Shown: piece by piece, positions 7,852-16,900 of the stretch
Position numbering within the stretch: position 1 is the first letter of the stretch
Layout: each line of letters opens with the position of its first letter
Source: CAZEDK01 sp964511025
GTDB taxonomy: Bacteria > Patescibacteriota > Gracilibacteria > UBA1369 > GWF2-33-10
Length of the DNA: 32,720 bases
Reading direction: 5' to 3'
NCBI GenBank assembly: GCA_964511025.1
Contig: CAZEDK010000018.1
Location: forward strand, 1-32,720
Translations under genes and position numbers: made by a program
Notes under the pieces: generated by a model
What the model was told of the DNA's origin: nothing
Database searches by the model: none
The model's input: only the letters and a program-made list of their open reading frames with translations

Positions 7852-10254
7852 ATGGGTTTAAAACAACGAAAAAAATTAAAAATTGCAGTTTTTTGTGGTG
7901 GGCCGTCACTTGAGCGTGGCATCTCACTTAATTCAGCCAGATCTGTTTGCGATCATTTGCAAAGTGATTATATAGAAATTTTTCCGGTTTATTTTGATCA
8001 CAAAAAAAAAGCTTACAAAATTTCCAGGGCTCAACTTTATTGTAATACGCCTTCTGATTTTGATTTCAAGCTGCATAATTATTCAACGCCTTTTTCAGCA
8101 TCATCTTTCAAAGCTTTTTTGAAATCTGTTGATATTGTATTTCCGGTTATGCATGGCGCTTTTGGTGAAGACGGTGCTATACAGAGAATTTTGGAGAAAA
8201 ATAAAATTGCATATATTGGTTCAAATAGCGAGGCTTGTAAAAAATGTTTTGATAAGCATAGCGCAAATGCATTTATCAAGTCAAAAGGTTTTTATACTTT
8301 GCCATCTCTTGTTTTGAAGTCTCATTTGAATGATCATAAAAAACTTTTAGAGCGATTTTTTAAAGAAAATAAAATTAAAAGGGCAATTGTTAAGCCTGCA
8401 AGTGGTGGTTCCGGTATTTCAGTTTTTTCTGTTTCAACAGTTTCTCAAGCTATTGAAAAAGCAAAGATGATTTTTAATAAAAAAATTGATACAAGGGTTG
8501 TTGTTGAGCCATTTTGTAATGGTACTGAATTTACAGTAATTATTCTTCAAAATAAATTTGGGATGCCTGTTGCTATTTTGCCAACTGAGATGGAAATGGA
8601 TTATAGAGAGCATCAAATTTTTGATTATCGCAGAAAATATTTAGCGACTAATCAGGTGCGATATCATTGTCCTCCACGTTTTTCTGATGAAGTTATTGAA
8701 AGAATTCAAATTCAGGCTGAGCAATTATTTACAGTTTTTGGCGCGAGTGATTTTGCGAGATTTGACGGATGGCTGATGAATGATGGAAATATTTGGTTCT
8801 CTGATTTTAATCCTATAAGTGGTATGGAACAAAATAGTTTTTTGTTCCAGCAATCAAGTCAAATAGGATTTAGTCATAGTGATTTGCTTAATTTTGTGGT
8901 ACGAAATTCTTGTAATCGCCAAGCTGTTCATTTCAAAGAAAAGTTTTGCGACATTGGATCTCAAACTCAGCACTCAAAAAAAGAAATTAATGTGCTTTTT
9001 GGTGGTCTTACTGCTGAGAGGCAAGTTTCGCTTATGACCGGTACAAATGTGTGGTTGAAATTGAGAAAATCAGAAAAATATTTACCAACACCTTATTTAC
9101 TGGAAAAAGATGGAAAAACTGTTTGGAAGCTTCCATATCAATTGACATTGAATCATACAGTTGAAGAGATTGCAGAAACTTGCAAAAATTCTATCAAATC
9201 TGAAGCTAGATTGAAAAATCTTAGAAGAAGGGTCATTGATAAATTAAGTCTTGAAAATGGACAAATGAGTCAAGAATATTGCTTGCCTGAAAAAATGGAT
9301 ATTGGTGAATTTATAAATAAATCAAAAACTGTGTTTATTGGTCTTCATGGTGGAATAGGCGAAGATGGGACACTGCAGGGGATCTTTGACAAACGCAAGA
9401 TAAAATACAACGGATCAGGACAGAAAGCTTCTAAACTTTGTATGGATAAATATGAAAGTTCAAAAGTTTTGGAATCTTTGGCTAGTGATGGAATTTTTAC
9501 TGCTAAAAAGTTGCTTAAAAAAATTGAATTTTTCAAAAATTTCCAACAAAAAGATTATGATGCTTTTTGGAAAGAGCTTCGTGAAACTTTGAAATCAAAT
9601 ACTATCATTGTTAAACCAAGAGCAGATGGATGCAGTGCAGGTATTGTAAGGCTTTTTGCGCCGCAAGATTTAAAGTGTTATCTTAAAGCATGTTTTGGTG
9701 GTTTAGCTTTTGTTAAAGCAGATACTTTTACTAATCAGCACGGCATTATTGATATGCCTACAGAAAAAATGGAAGAATTAATGTTTGAAGAATTTATTGA
9801 AACTGATAAACCAAAAGTTATAAAAGATAAATTAAAGTGGATTCATAAAACGGGATGGATAGAGGTTACTATGGGTGTTTTTGGTAAAACTCAAAATATA
9901 AAAGCTTTCAATCCAAGTTTGACTGTTTCTGAGGGAAATATTTTATCGCTTGAAGAAAAATTTCAGGGTGGAACCGGAGTCAATATAACACCGCCACCTG
10001 AACCATATATTTCGAAAAAAGTTTTGAAATTAGCCAAACAACGGATGGAAAAAGTGGCAAAAAAACTTGGCATAAACGGTTATGCCAGAATAGACGCTTT
10101 TATGAATATCAAAACAGGTGAATTGATTATTATTGAAGCCAATTCAACTCCAGCTTTGACTCCATCAACCGTCATGTATCATCAAGCACTTGCAGAAAAA
10201 TCTCCAATGTACCCAATTGAGTTACTTGAAAAGATTGTTGATTTGTGTGAATAA
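7852..10254 (+). CDS. ddl: Tandem D-alanine-D-alanine ligase (two fused Ddl/ATP-grasp modules)
   Basis: 800 residues from the ATG at 7852 (a TTG at 7831 is possible but less likely); a normal Ddl is about 300-370. Module 1 (about 8-355): CGGPSLERGIS, PVMHGAFGEDGAIQ, CFDKHSAN, VKPASGGSG (180-188), EPFCNGTEFTV, and the metal-binding end WFSDFNPISGMEQNSF (315-330). Module 2 (about 378-800): FGGLTAERQVSL, FIGLHGGIGEDGTLQG (495-510), MDKYESSK, VKPRADGCSAGIV (587-599), ARIDAF and EANSTPALTPSTVMYHQA (762-779). Both modules keep the ATP-grasp glycine-rich loops and metal ligands, so both could be active. Ddl makes D-Ala-D-Ala for peptidoglycan. Differences from canonical Ddl (DFNP in place of E-N-PG; an ITPPPEPYIS insert) leave open divergent substrate choice in one half. 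Confidence 0.9.
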   Translation: MGLKQRKKLKIAVFCGGPSLERGISLNSARSVCDHLQSDYIEIFPVYFDHKKKAYKISRAQLYCNTPSDFDFKLHNYSTPFSASSFKAFLKSVDIVFPVMHGAFGEDGAIQRILEKNKIAYIGSNSEACKKCFDKHSANAFIKSKGFYTLPSLVLKSHLNDHKKLLERFFKENKIKRAIVKPASGGSGISVFSVSTVSQAIEKAKMIFNKKIDTRVVVEPFCNGTEFTVIILQNKFGMPVAILPTEMEMDYREHQIFDYRRKYLATNQVRYHCPPRFSDEVIERIQIQAEQLFTVFGASDFARFDGWLMNDGNIWFSDFNPISGMEQNSFLFQQSSQIGFSHSDLLNFVVRNSCNRQAVHFKEKFCDIGSQTQHSKKEINVLFGGLTAERQVSLMTGTNVWLKLRKSEKYLPTPYLLEKDGKTVWKLPYQLTLNHTVEEIAETCKNSIKSEARLKNLRRRVIDKLSLENGQMSQEYCLPEKMDIGEFINKSKTVFIGLHGGIGEDGTLQGIFDKRKIKYNGSGQKASKLCMDKYESSKVLESLASDGIFTAKKLLKKIEFFKNFQQKDYDAFWKELRETLKSNTIIVKPRADGCSAGIVRLFAPQDLKCYLKACFGGLAFVKADTFTNQHGIIDMPTEKMEELMFEEFIETDKPKVIKDKLKWIHKTGWIEVTMGVFGKTQNIKAFNPSLTVSEGNILSLEEKFQGGTGVNITPPPEPYISKKVLKLAKQRMEKVAKKLGINGYARIDAFMNIKTGELIIIEANSTPALTPSTVMYHQALAEKSPMYPIELLEKIVDLCE

Positions 10255-10265
10255 CTAATTATAAT
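10238..10265 (+). promoter_or_regulatory. Promoter for HEPN/MNT pair, probably leaderless
   Basis: TTGATT, 16-base spacer, TATAAT, then only six bases before the ATG at 10272. Transcription would be expected to start at or next to the A of the start codon. The -35 overlaps the end of the ddl gene. Confidence 0.45.
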
Positions 10266-10271
10266 AGACTT

Positions 10272-10688
10272 ATGTACAAGATCAAACGATGGCAACAACG
10301 CTTTCAAAACTTTGAAAAAGCATATCAACGGCTTCTTACTGCTATCAATAGATATCAACAATCACAAGAAGATCTATTAATATTAGAAGGCTTAGTTCAG
10401 ACATACGAATTTACATATGAATTAGCCATTAGTACTACAAAAGATTTTCTTATTTACGCAGGATATGCTGATATTGCCGGATCGCGATTAATTATAAAAC
10501 AAGCGTTGCAAGATAATATTATTAGCAATGGCTCTGCATGGATGCAGGCAATTGAAGATAGAAATTTAACCTCGCATACTTACAATGAGGAAATAGCAAA
10601 AGCGGTTGTTGCGAATATTTGTTCAACATATTTTTTTCTTATTAAAGATTTATATGAATATTTCAAGAAACAATATGACGAAGAGTAG
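10272..10688 (+). CDS. HEPN-domain protein, HI0074-type (toxin-like partner of MNT)
   Basis: 138 residues, all-helical. It matches the nucleotidyltransferase substrate-binding family typified by HI0074: ENFEKAYQRLxxAI-like first helix, LVQTYEFTYELAISTTKDFL, and the HEPN motif R97-N-L-T-S-H102 followed by TYNEE. In HEPN/MNT TA modules the Arg-x4-His motif forms the RNase active site and the partner nucleotidyltransferase silences it by nucleotide transfer. Immediately downstream is such a partner, overlapping by 14 bases. It could also be a non-toxic substrate-binding subunit, as HI0074 was first described. Confidence 0.85.
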   Translation: MYKIKRWQQRFQNFEKAYQRLLTAINRYQQSQEDLLILEGLVQTYEFTYELAISTTKDFLIYAGYADIAGSRLIIKQALQDNIISNGSAWMQAIEDRNLTSHTYNEEIAKAVVANICSTYFFLIKDLYEYFKKQYDEE

Positions 10689-11001
10689 TCTTGATGATTT
10701 TGGCTTTAGTCAATCAGATAGAGATGAAATGGAAAAAATATTTCGCAGTTTCTTTGATATTCAAACTGTTATACTCTTTGGTTCTAGAGCAAAAAAAACA
10801 TTTAATTCTGCTTCAGATGTTGATTTAGCTTTGGTGTATACAAAAGAGGATTATCGAATTGCATCATCTGTAAAGTATAAACTCGAAGAAGAAACGAAGA
10901 TTCCATATTTTTTTGATGTGATTGATTTGAAAACTATTTCTTCAAAAGAATTAAAAAAACATATTCAAGAATTTGGCGTGGAAATTTATAAAAAAAATTA
11001 A
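10675..11001 (+). CDS. MNT-type nucleotidyltransferase (HI0073/MntA-like)
   Basis: 108 residues from the ATG at 10675, inside the end of the HEPN gene; the longer in-frame opening at 10606 would overlap that gene by 80 bases and has no family similarity. The pol-beta signature is complete: VILFGSRAKKTFNSASDVDL, i.e. G36-S37, ten residues, D48-x-D50. In MntA-type antitoxins this motif drives nucleotide transfer onto the HEPN toxin. The gene order HEPN then MNT, with translational overlap, is the common layout. It ends head-on with the next gene (4-base overlap). Confidence 0.88.
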   Translation: MTKSSLDDFGFSQSDRDEMEKIFRSFFDIQTVILFGSRAKKTFNSASDVDLALVYTKEDYRIASSVKYKLEEETKIPYFFDVIDLKTISSKELKKHIQEFGVEIYKKN

Positions 11002-12254
11002 ATTTTTCCAAGTACTCCCGTTACCCAATCTTCCCTTTCTTTATCTTGCATTTCACGAGCTTTTTCTAGGAGTTTTTTGTAAATGTATTTATATTGTTTT
11101 GCTTCTTCTGTTGTTTTGATATCTTTAATTTTTTGATACAGATTATAATAATCCTTTTCTAAACATGCTTTGATCATTTCATGTTTTCCTAATTGTCGAA
11201 ATATATTGATGGCATCTTTTGTGTTATTTCTTTCATAAAAATCGTGAGCTTGTTGTAGCTGAACAGTTGTTTGAAGTTCAACATCTCCGTGCATTCTGCC
11301 ATAGTATTTTGCTTGTTCGAAGTTTTTTGCATTAAGATAATAAATAGTAGCGTTATAAAAAACTTTTAAAAGTAATTCTCTGTCGTCAGCTTGTCTTGCA
11401 TAATATACGGCTTCTGAGAAATTATTTGCTGACATGCAGGACATGCTAAGGTTTTTATATGTAATTTTGAGATTTTTTGTAACCAGATCTTTTTTTGAAC
11501 TGATTTTGTATGCCAGTTGTGATATTTTTAAAATTTGTTTTTGAGATAATTCTTCTTGCTTTTCGCGAGAATCATTAATATCAAGCAGATTAGTTGAAAT
11601 AAGTTCAGAGATTTCAAGGATTTCTGTCTTTTCTTGATATTTTGCGAAATGTCCGTTGGTTGCTTCGATATCAATGCCTTCAAAATGTAAACATACATGT
11701 CCCGGCACTAATTTGATTTTGAGATCGGTAATTGGATATTTGAGTGAATAAAAATAGCTATAGAGTGTAACAATCTGATTGCAGTCTCCTATGAGTTTTT
11801 CTTTTGTAGGATCTTTGAGTAAATGACCAAAACTTGTTGATTCTTGATAAATAAATCTTTTTCCCGGTTCAAGATATCGCATTATTTGCCATAAATAATT
11901 GATTTCAAATTCTTTGTGCACAGGAAAGCTTGACTGAAGAGATTTTAACTCTTCGATGATTGCGCTATTGAATTCAGTGGTATCATTTTTGACGCTATGC
12001 AAAAAATTAGTTTTCAAAATTTCCAAATTTTCATATAGTTTGCTGCGTTTTCTTTTTTTGAGATATTTGTAAGCTCGCGATTTCCATTCCAGGTAAGTAT
12101 TGAGTACAGCGAGATTTTCTTGCATCAGGCTGATAAGATCTTTCTGAACTTTCAATATATCGCTATCTAGTTTTAATTTACGCAAAAATTTCTCCACTTT
12201 TTTTTCAAATGGAGTTGCGTAGCGACTAATGAATTGGAGGAGAAATTTAAACAT
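10998..12254 (-). CDS. Transglutaminase-like protein with helical/TPR-like tail
   Basis: 418 residues, no signal peptide. The N-terminal 110 residues are charged helices. The central part reads as a transglutaminase-like cysteine protease core: GDCNQ with C158, GHVCLHF with H186 (H190 is an alternative), and IDIEATNG (D195/E197) where the catalytic acid is expected. The C-terminal 160 residues consist of repeated helix pairs rich in A/Y (NFSEAVYYARQADD, NFEQAKYYGRMHGD), resembling TPR or SEL1-type repeats. Substrate unknown; possibly peptide cleavage or cross-linking. A perfect hairpin and the divergent lepB lie upstream. The Cys-His pair is visible, but family assignment is inference. Confidence 0.55.
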   Translation of the reverse strand: MFKFLLQFISRYATPFEKKVEKFLRKLKLDSDILKVQKDLISLMQENLAVLNTYLEWKSRAYKYLKKRKRSKLYENLEILKTNFLHSVKNDTTEFNSAIIEELKSLQSSFPVHKEFEINYLWQIMRYLEPGKRFIYQESTSFGHLLKDPTKEKLIGDCNQIVTLYSYFYSLKYPITDLKIKLVPGHVCLHFEGIDIEATNGHFAKYQEKTEILEISELISTNLLDINDSREKQEELSQKQILKISQLAYKISSKKDLVTKNLKITYKNLSMSCMSANNFSEAVYYARQADDRELLLKVFYNATIYYLNAKNFEQAKYYGRMHGDVELQTTVQLQQAHDFYERNNTKDAINIFRQLGKHEMIKACLEKDYYNLYQKIKDIKTTEEAKQYKYIYKKLLEKAREMQDKEREDWVTGVLGKI

Positions 12255-12262
12255 CTTAACTT

Positions 12263-12283
12263 AAGAATATCACAAATATTCTT
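12263..12283. promoter_or_regulatory. Perfect 8-bp inverted repeat between divergent genes
   Basis: AAGAATAT-CACAA-ATATTCTT, just upstream of the transglutaminase-like gene and 64 bases before lepB. Symmetry and position suit an operator or a small RNA hairpin; no T-run follows. Confidence 0.4.
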
Positions 12284-12346
12284 GCTAAGAAATTAATATT
12301 TGTTAGTCTGTTGTGGATAAAAAGAATTTACTTATTTAAAATTGTT

Positions 12347-12982
12347 ATGAAGAAAATGAAAAAAATATGGAATATGTTTAGTGATTTAGTCGTTATTATT
12401 GTAATGGTTGTAGTGATCAGATCTTTTGTATTTAGTCCTTATGAAATCAGCGGTCCTTCAATGTGTCCTTATTTTAACGCGTATTATAATAATAAATGCA
12501 GCGATGGTCTTGGAGAATATATTATTGTCAGTAAATTTATTTATTTTTTCAAAGAACCTAGCAGGGGAGATGTTATCATTTTTGAAAAACCAAATTCTAC
12601 AAAAGGAGAAAGTTTTATAAAACGTATTATAGCAATACCGGGTGAGACTGTTCAATTGCGTAATGGTAAAGTTTATATTCAAGATCTTAATGGCGAAGAA
12701 TTTGAACTTGATGAAAGTGAATATTTAAGTGACATAAATTTAAACAATACTCAGCCAAGTTATGGATTAACTGAATTTGTTGTTCCTGAAGATAGTTATT
12801 TTGTTATGGGTGATAATAGAATGCGCAGTCTTGATAGCAGAGCTCATTTCTCTACAAGAAATCCAAACTCCAAAAACTCTAATTCGACAGCTTTTGTGCC
12901 AAAAGATAATATCAAAGGTAAAGCATGGTTTGTGATATTCCCTTTTTCGCAAGCTAGATTGCTGGAAAGCGCTAAATTTTAA
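12347..12982 (+). CDS. lepB: Signal peptidase I
   Basis: 211 residues from ATG 12347 (an upstream TTG at 12311 would add 12 residues). One N-terminal membrane anchor (about 12-27, VVIIVMVVVIRSF) is followed by the serine box SGPSM with S38 as nucleophile, the lysine box IKRIIAIPGE with K92 as general base, and box E GDNRMRSLDSR. The enzyme removes signal peptides from Sec-exported proteins on the outer face of the membrane. An insertion with two Cys (C40, C51) follows the serine box. The SLH protein encoded 1 kb downstream is an export cargo, though its N-terminal anchor lacks an obvious AxA cleavage site. Confidence 0.95.
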   Translation: MKKMKKIWNMFSDLVVIIVMVVVIRSFVFSPYEISGPSMCPYFNAYYNNKCSDGLGEYIIVSKFIYFFKEPSRGDVIIFEKPNSTKGESFIKRIIAIPGETVQLRNGKVYIQDLNGEEFELDESEYLSDINLNNTQPSYGLTEFVVPEDSYFVMGDNRMRSLDSRAHFSTRNPNSKNSNSTAFVPKDNIKGKAWFVIFPFSQARLLESAKF

Positions 12983-12983
12983 T

Positions 12984-13011
12984 TTGTATTTTACTGATTT
13001 TTATATATAAT
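12984..13011 (+). promoter_or_regulatory. Promoter for tRNA-Gly
   Basis: TTGTAT, 16-base spacer, TATAAT, 17 bases before the mature tRNA 5' end. Confidence 0.5.
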
Positions 13012-13028
13012 TGCGCAGTAAAAGTCAT

Positions 13029-13103
13029 GCAGGTATCGTATAGTGGCTATTATGGAGCCTTGCCAAGGCTCAGAGACGGGTTCAATTCCCGTTACCTGCT
13101 CCA
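13029..13103 (+). tRNA. tRNA-Gly (anticodon GCC), CCA encoded
   Basis: Acceptor stem GCAGGTA/TACCTGC pairs perfectly (7 bp), discriminator T100 in the local numbering 13100, then encoded CCA. Anticodon stem GAGCC/GGCTC closes loop TTGCCAA with GCC at 13062-13064. T-arm ACGGG-TTCAATT-CCCGT is canonical. It reads Gly codons GGC/GGU. No terminator-like hairpin follows; the relB promoter begins six bases later. Confidence 0.97.
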
Positions 13104-13108
13104 TTGTG

Positions 13109-13137
13109 TTGACATTGTCATTACGGACAAGTATACT
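13109..13137 (+). promoter_or_regulatory. relB-yafQ promoter with operator in spacer
   Basis: Perfect TTGACA, 17-base spacer, TATACT (5/6). The spacer contains the inverted repeat TTGTC-ATTACG-GACAA (13115-13130), positioned for repression by the antitoxin. It is the best sigma-70-like promoter in the window. Confidence 0.75.
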
Positions 13138-13160
13138 AAGATTAAATTACCCGTTTAAAT

Positions 13161-13445
13161 ATGACTACAGTTCAAATACGTATAGATGAGGATACAAAGA
13201 ATAGAGCAAAAGATATTTTAAATAATTTAGGTCTTGATATGAGTACTGCTATCAAGGTTTATTTCCAACAAATTATCATTAATAAAGGTATTCCTTTTAA
13301 ACTTCTGACTGAAAATGGATTAATCGTTGAAGAGGAGCAGGAAATTCTGAAAGCATCTGAAGAAGCACAGAGAGGAATCAATATAGTACGTACACATAAT
13401 TGGAAAGAAACAAAAGCTTTATTAGATAGTCTTAAATCAAAATGA
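13161..13445 (+). CDS. RelB/DinJ-family antitoxin
   Basis: 94 residues. The ribbon-helix-helix N-terminus is typical: VQIRIDEDTKNRAKDILNNL followed by GLDMSTAIKVYFQQIIINKGIPF, the DinJ signature. The C-terminal part is the toxin-wrapping region. It should dimerise, bind its operator (inverted repeat in the promoter spacer) and neutralise the downstream toxin. It overlaps the toxin by four bases (ATGA). Confidence 0.92.
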   Translation: MTTVQIRIDEDTKNRAKDILNNLGLDMSTAIKVYFQQIIINKGIPFKLLTENGLIVEEEQEILKASEEAQRGINIVRTHNWKETKALLDSLKSK

Positions 13446-13705
13446 TAATTGATTTTCATAAATATTTTAATAAAAGATACGAAAAATTAAATCCAAATAT
13501 TCAAAATAAAATTGATATCGCAATTGAAAAATTTAGAAAAGATCCATTTGATCCTATTTTAAAAAATCATCCTCTCAAAGGATTAATGCGTGGAAGGAGG
13601 TCTTTTTCTGTTACAGGAGATATAAGGATCATTTTTGAAGAGTATGATAATTATGTGTTGGTAGTGTTTCTATATCTGGGAACTCATAATCAAGTATATT
13701 TTTGA
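13442..13705 (+). CDS. YafQ/RelE-family mRNA interferase toxin
   Basis: 87 residues with the RelE-superfamily fold: helical start (FHKYFNKRYEKLNPNIQNKI), HPLKGLMRGRRSFSVTGDIR, and the terminal strand pair FLYLGTHNQVYF containing the His of the family's active site (LGTHNQVY). YafQ-type toxins cut mRNA on the ribosome at the A site. Appears complete. The start overlaps relB by 4 bases. It is followed directly by a broken PAP2 phosphatase fragment. Confidence 0.92.
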   Translation: MIIDFHKYFNKRYEKLNPNIQNKIDIAIEKFRKDPFDPILKNHPLKGLMRGRRSFSVTGDIRIIFEEYDNYVLVVFLYLGTHNQVYF

Positions 13706-13707
13706 GT

Positions 13708-13830
13708 AAGATGATTTTTCATAGAGATAGGCCAGATGTTGCAATTTGTCAGGAACAGTTTTTTCTTTTCCAGGTGGACATGCAACTGTGGCAGTGGTTT
13801 TTTTGATTGGGTTTAGTCATCCAAAAAGGA
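13708..13830 (+). pseudogene. Frameshifted fragment of a PAP2-superfamily phosphatase
   Basis: Two conserved PAP2 motifs are present in different frames. KMIFHRDRP (13708-13734) fits motif KX6RP. About 35 bases later, frame-shifted, FSFPGGHATVAVVFLIGF (around 13763 onward) contains P-G-G-H, matching the PSGH motif. The frame changes near the T-rich run at 13759-13769. The N-terminal part, motif 3 (SRx5HxxxD) and the rest are missing. It begins right after the yafQ stop, suggesting the TA module replaced or truncated the original gene. The remainder up to 13880 shows no gene. Confidence 0.6.
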
Positions 13831-13884
13831 TAATTACGGGCACAAATAAACACCATAAATTGCAAATATGACAAGGCAATATAG

Positions 13885-13914
13885 TTGAACAAAAAGCAAA
13901 TTATCTGTTATCAT
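13885..13914 (+). promoter_or_regulatory. Candidate promoter for the giant surface protein
   Basis: TTGAAC (4/6), 18-base spacer, TATCAT (5/6), about 77 bases before the ATG. The leader contains a tandem GCGTAAATT pair at about 13925-13942 followed by A/T-rich sequence with no Shine-Dalgarno. Confidence 0.4.
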
Positions 13915-13990
13915 GGTCGGATTTGCGTAAATTGCGTAAATTTTCCGTTTTTTCAAAAAAACAAAAAAATATTTCCTAACAAAAACAAAA

Positions 13991-16900
13991 ATGGAAAAAC
14001 TCAGCTCCAGGCTCAAGGCCTTGATAGGCGCAGCAGTAATCTTTGCCGCTTTTGCTGCTTTTGCCTTCTTTAATTTTAGTGGCAAAGGAGAAAATCTTCA
14101 AACCAATTCATTTGGTACTGCATTAGATGCTTTTAATATTGAAGATTTAACTTACAGCGGACAGGCAGTGACGAGTGGTGGTGGTCGTACCGCTCTTTTT
14201 GGCGTAAATTTTAATAATGCCAGCGGTCTTGGCAATTTGCTTGGATTGACTTTGCAACTTGTTTCTGTTGATGGTGCGAGTTTTAATGTTGGATTGAATA
14301 CTTCCAGTGTATTAGATACATTTCCGGATGGCGTACAATTGTGGAAAGATGATGGCAATGAATCGTTTGGAACCGAAGATACTTTGACCAATATAGACGG
14401 CTTGGCAACCTATCAAGCGGATGGTGAAAATTTTGCTCTGGATCTTAATCTTTCAAGTGCGGCGATAATAAACAATGATGATACATATTTTGTAGTTATT
14501 AAAACCCCTAAATATGGTGTTAGTGATAATGATCAATTTCAAATAGGACTAAAATCCGGCAATATTCGTACAAGTGGCACAGCGCCAGTTTATACCGATG
14601 TGCTTTCAAAGCTTATAAAAATGGACGCTTTTTATCCGAAAGTTCCTAGAGTTACCGCTAGTGGCCCTCTTAATGACGCGAACACCACAATTGAAATCTT
14701 TTTTGATCAATCAATGAATCTTGACTGGATAAGTTGGGCTGAGACAGAAGGCAGTTATAATCCTGATTCTATTTTGTATACTTATGATAATACTTCTTAT
14801 GCTTACGGAACTTATGGCGTAGGAGCTGTTGCTACTTTTGGTCAAAACAAGGTTGCGAATGATAAATTAACAATTGATGTAGGCACAGGAGCGACAGTGT
14901 TGGATGGCTATACGGGATGGCCAAGTTTTAGTCCTGCTTCGGGCGGATGGTTTCAAAATGGCATCGAATATGATACCACAGGTCCAATGCTAACAGACGC
15001 GGTGCTTATTAATGATGCTGGAGCTGATTTACAGGCATCACAAAATGGGGATGAAATTGCTTTTATTTTTGATGAAGAAATTGATCAAGGTACAATTACG
15101 GCTTTGAATATAAGTTCAAGATTATCTCTTTCCGCTGGTACATTAAGTAACGATACTAATCCTACACTTACATGGACAAGTGATAACATACTGAAGGTGA
15201 GATTAACCGCGAATCAAACAAATTCTGTAGGAGCAACAGTTGATGTTGCGCCACAGGTAACTGATAAAAATGGAAATGCTGCTGTTAACAATCCAAGTCC
15301 TGTTTCTGTGAGAGTCTCCAATGTTGATAATATTGATTATGTGGTTTTTGAAGATACTGATACTGCAATTTATGGTATTGATGAAAATGATATTACAGTG
15401 AGTTGGTCAGCTGTTACTACAGGTGATCATATTAATGTGTATATTTTGCCTGCGAACGAATCGTTTGATCTCGCGACACAAAACCCTATAAACAGTGAGC
15501 CGATAGCTATAAGCGCTACAAGTTATGATGGCATTGACAGTGCTTATTATATTGGAGGTGATAGCAGATCAAATTATACAAGTTGGTATCCATATTATTA
15601 TTTCAGTTCTTATGATCAATATAAGGCTATAGTTGTAGTATGCAATGCCGCAGAAACCGATTGTTCGTTCCCTGCAGAAAGTGGTTCCATATATTTTACC
15701 TCTGACTATAGTTATAATAGTGATATGTATTCAAGTTACGGATGGAGTTCAGCTTATGTACAAGATACAATGCCTTATGGATACAGCACAATTAATAATA
15801 ATTACAAAGTTTTTGCTTTAGTTTTTTCAGATCCAATGGATAGCGATACTATTACAACAAGCAATGTGAGCTTAAGCGTTGTTGATAATAATTGGATTGT
15901 TACGGATACTATTAATGGTACTGTAAGTTACGATTCAAATGAATGGGTGGCGTATTTTATAGCTACCGAAAATTTACCGTCAGATGGCATTGTTAAACTG
16001 GAGCTTGATTCTGGCGTACAAGATTCAAATGGAGCGTCTGTAACATATACAACGTATTTTTATACAAATTCTAGTTCTGACAGTGTAGCTCCGGCAATAC
16101 AATGGGCAGATCCTCAAGATAACTCGACCGGTATTGATACAATGACTTCGGAGATTTTGGTTGGTTTCAGTGAGGCTCTTGATCCTACCACGATTACATC
16201 ATCAAGCTTCGTGGCTACTCCTGACATATCCGTTAGCGCAGTTTACGATCCTTATGTTCCGGGAATAAGCTTGCAATTAAACACAAGTGCTTTGACGGCT
16301 TCTATTCCTTATACAGTAACTTTCTTTGGCAATGTAATTAAGGATACTGCTGGTAATTTGATGGGGGATAATTATGAATTAAATTTTCAAACCAGAGAAG
16401 CAAATAATGATGCTCCAAGCATTAAATGGGTAACATTTAGTGTTGAAGGCTTTGAAATGGAATTTGATCTTCCTATGAAAGAATCTACCCTTACCAATCT
16501 AACTAATTACACGTTGGTATGCGCGGAACAAGCTATCAGTCTCTCCAATGCAAGTTTGAATTATGATACTTTGGAACGACATCTTAATGCTTCAGGTGTT
16601 CCTTTGACAGAAGGCACGGATTGTACTTTGACTATAAGCGCGAATGTGCAAGCTATCAATAATCAATCGCTTGCTACAATTGATAGAACTCAAGAAGGAT
16701 CAGTGGAATCTTTTAAATATGGAAATGATTATTATGGTTCATATTTCTCTGATTACGATAGCACTAGTTATGATTATGTTTATCAAGATCCGAACGTGTC
16801 TTTCTATAATCCATTCTATACATGGCCGGATTGTTCAATTGTTTCATGTAATACTTCGTATTACTTTTCCTTCCCTGTAACACAAGAGTTAAGCGATGGT

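Noticed and set aside
7722..7922. 67-residue N-terminal extension of the zwf reading frame
   Set aside because: It overlaps the divergent ddl gene and its promoter region, shows no G6PD similarity, and an ATG at 7721 starts directly before the GASGDLA Rossmann motif.
2182..13705. Alternative genetic code with TGA as glycine (code 25, as in Gracilibacteria/Absconditabacteria)
   Set aside because: TGA ends corA, yafQ and vapB exactly where the proteins should end, and no long gene contains internal TGA.
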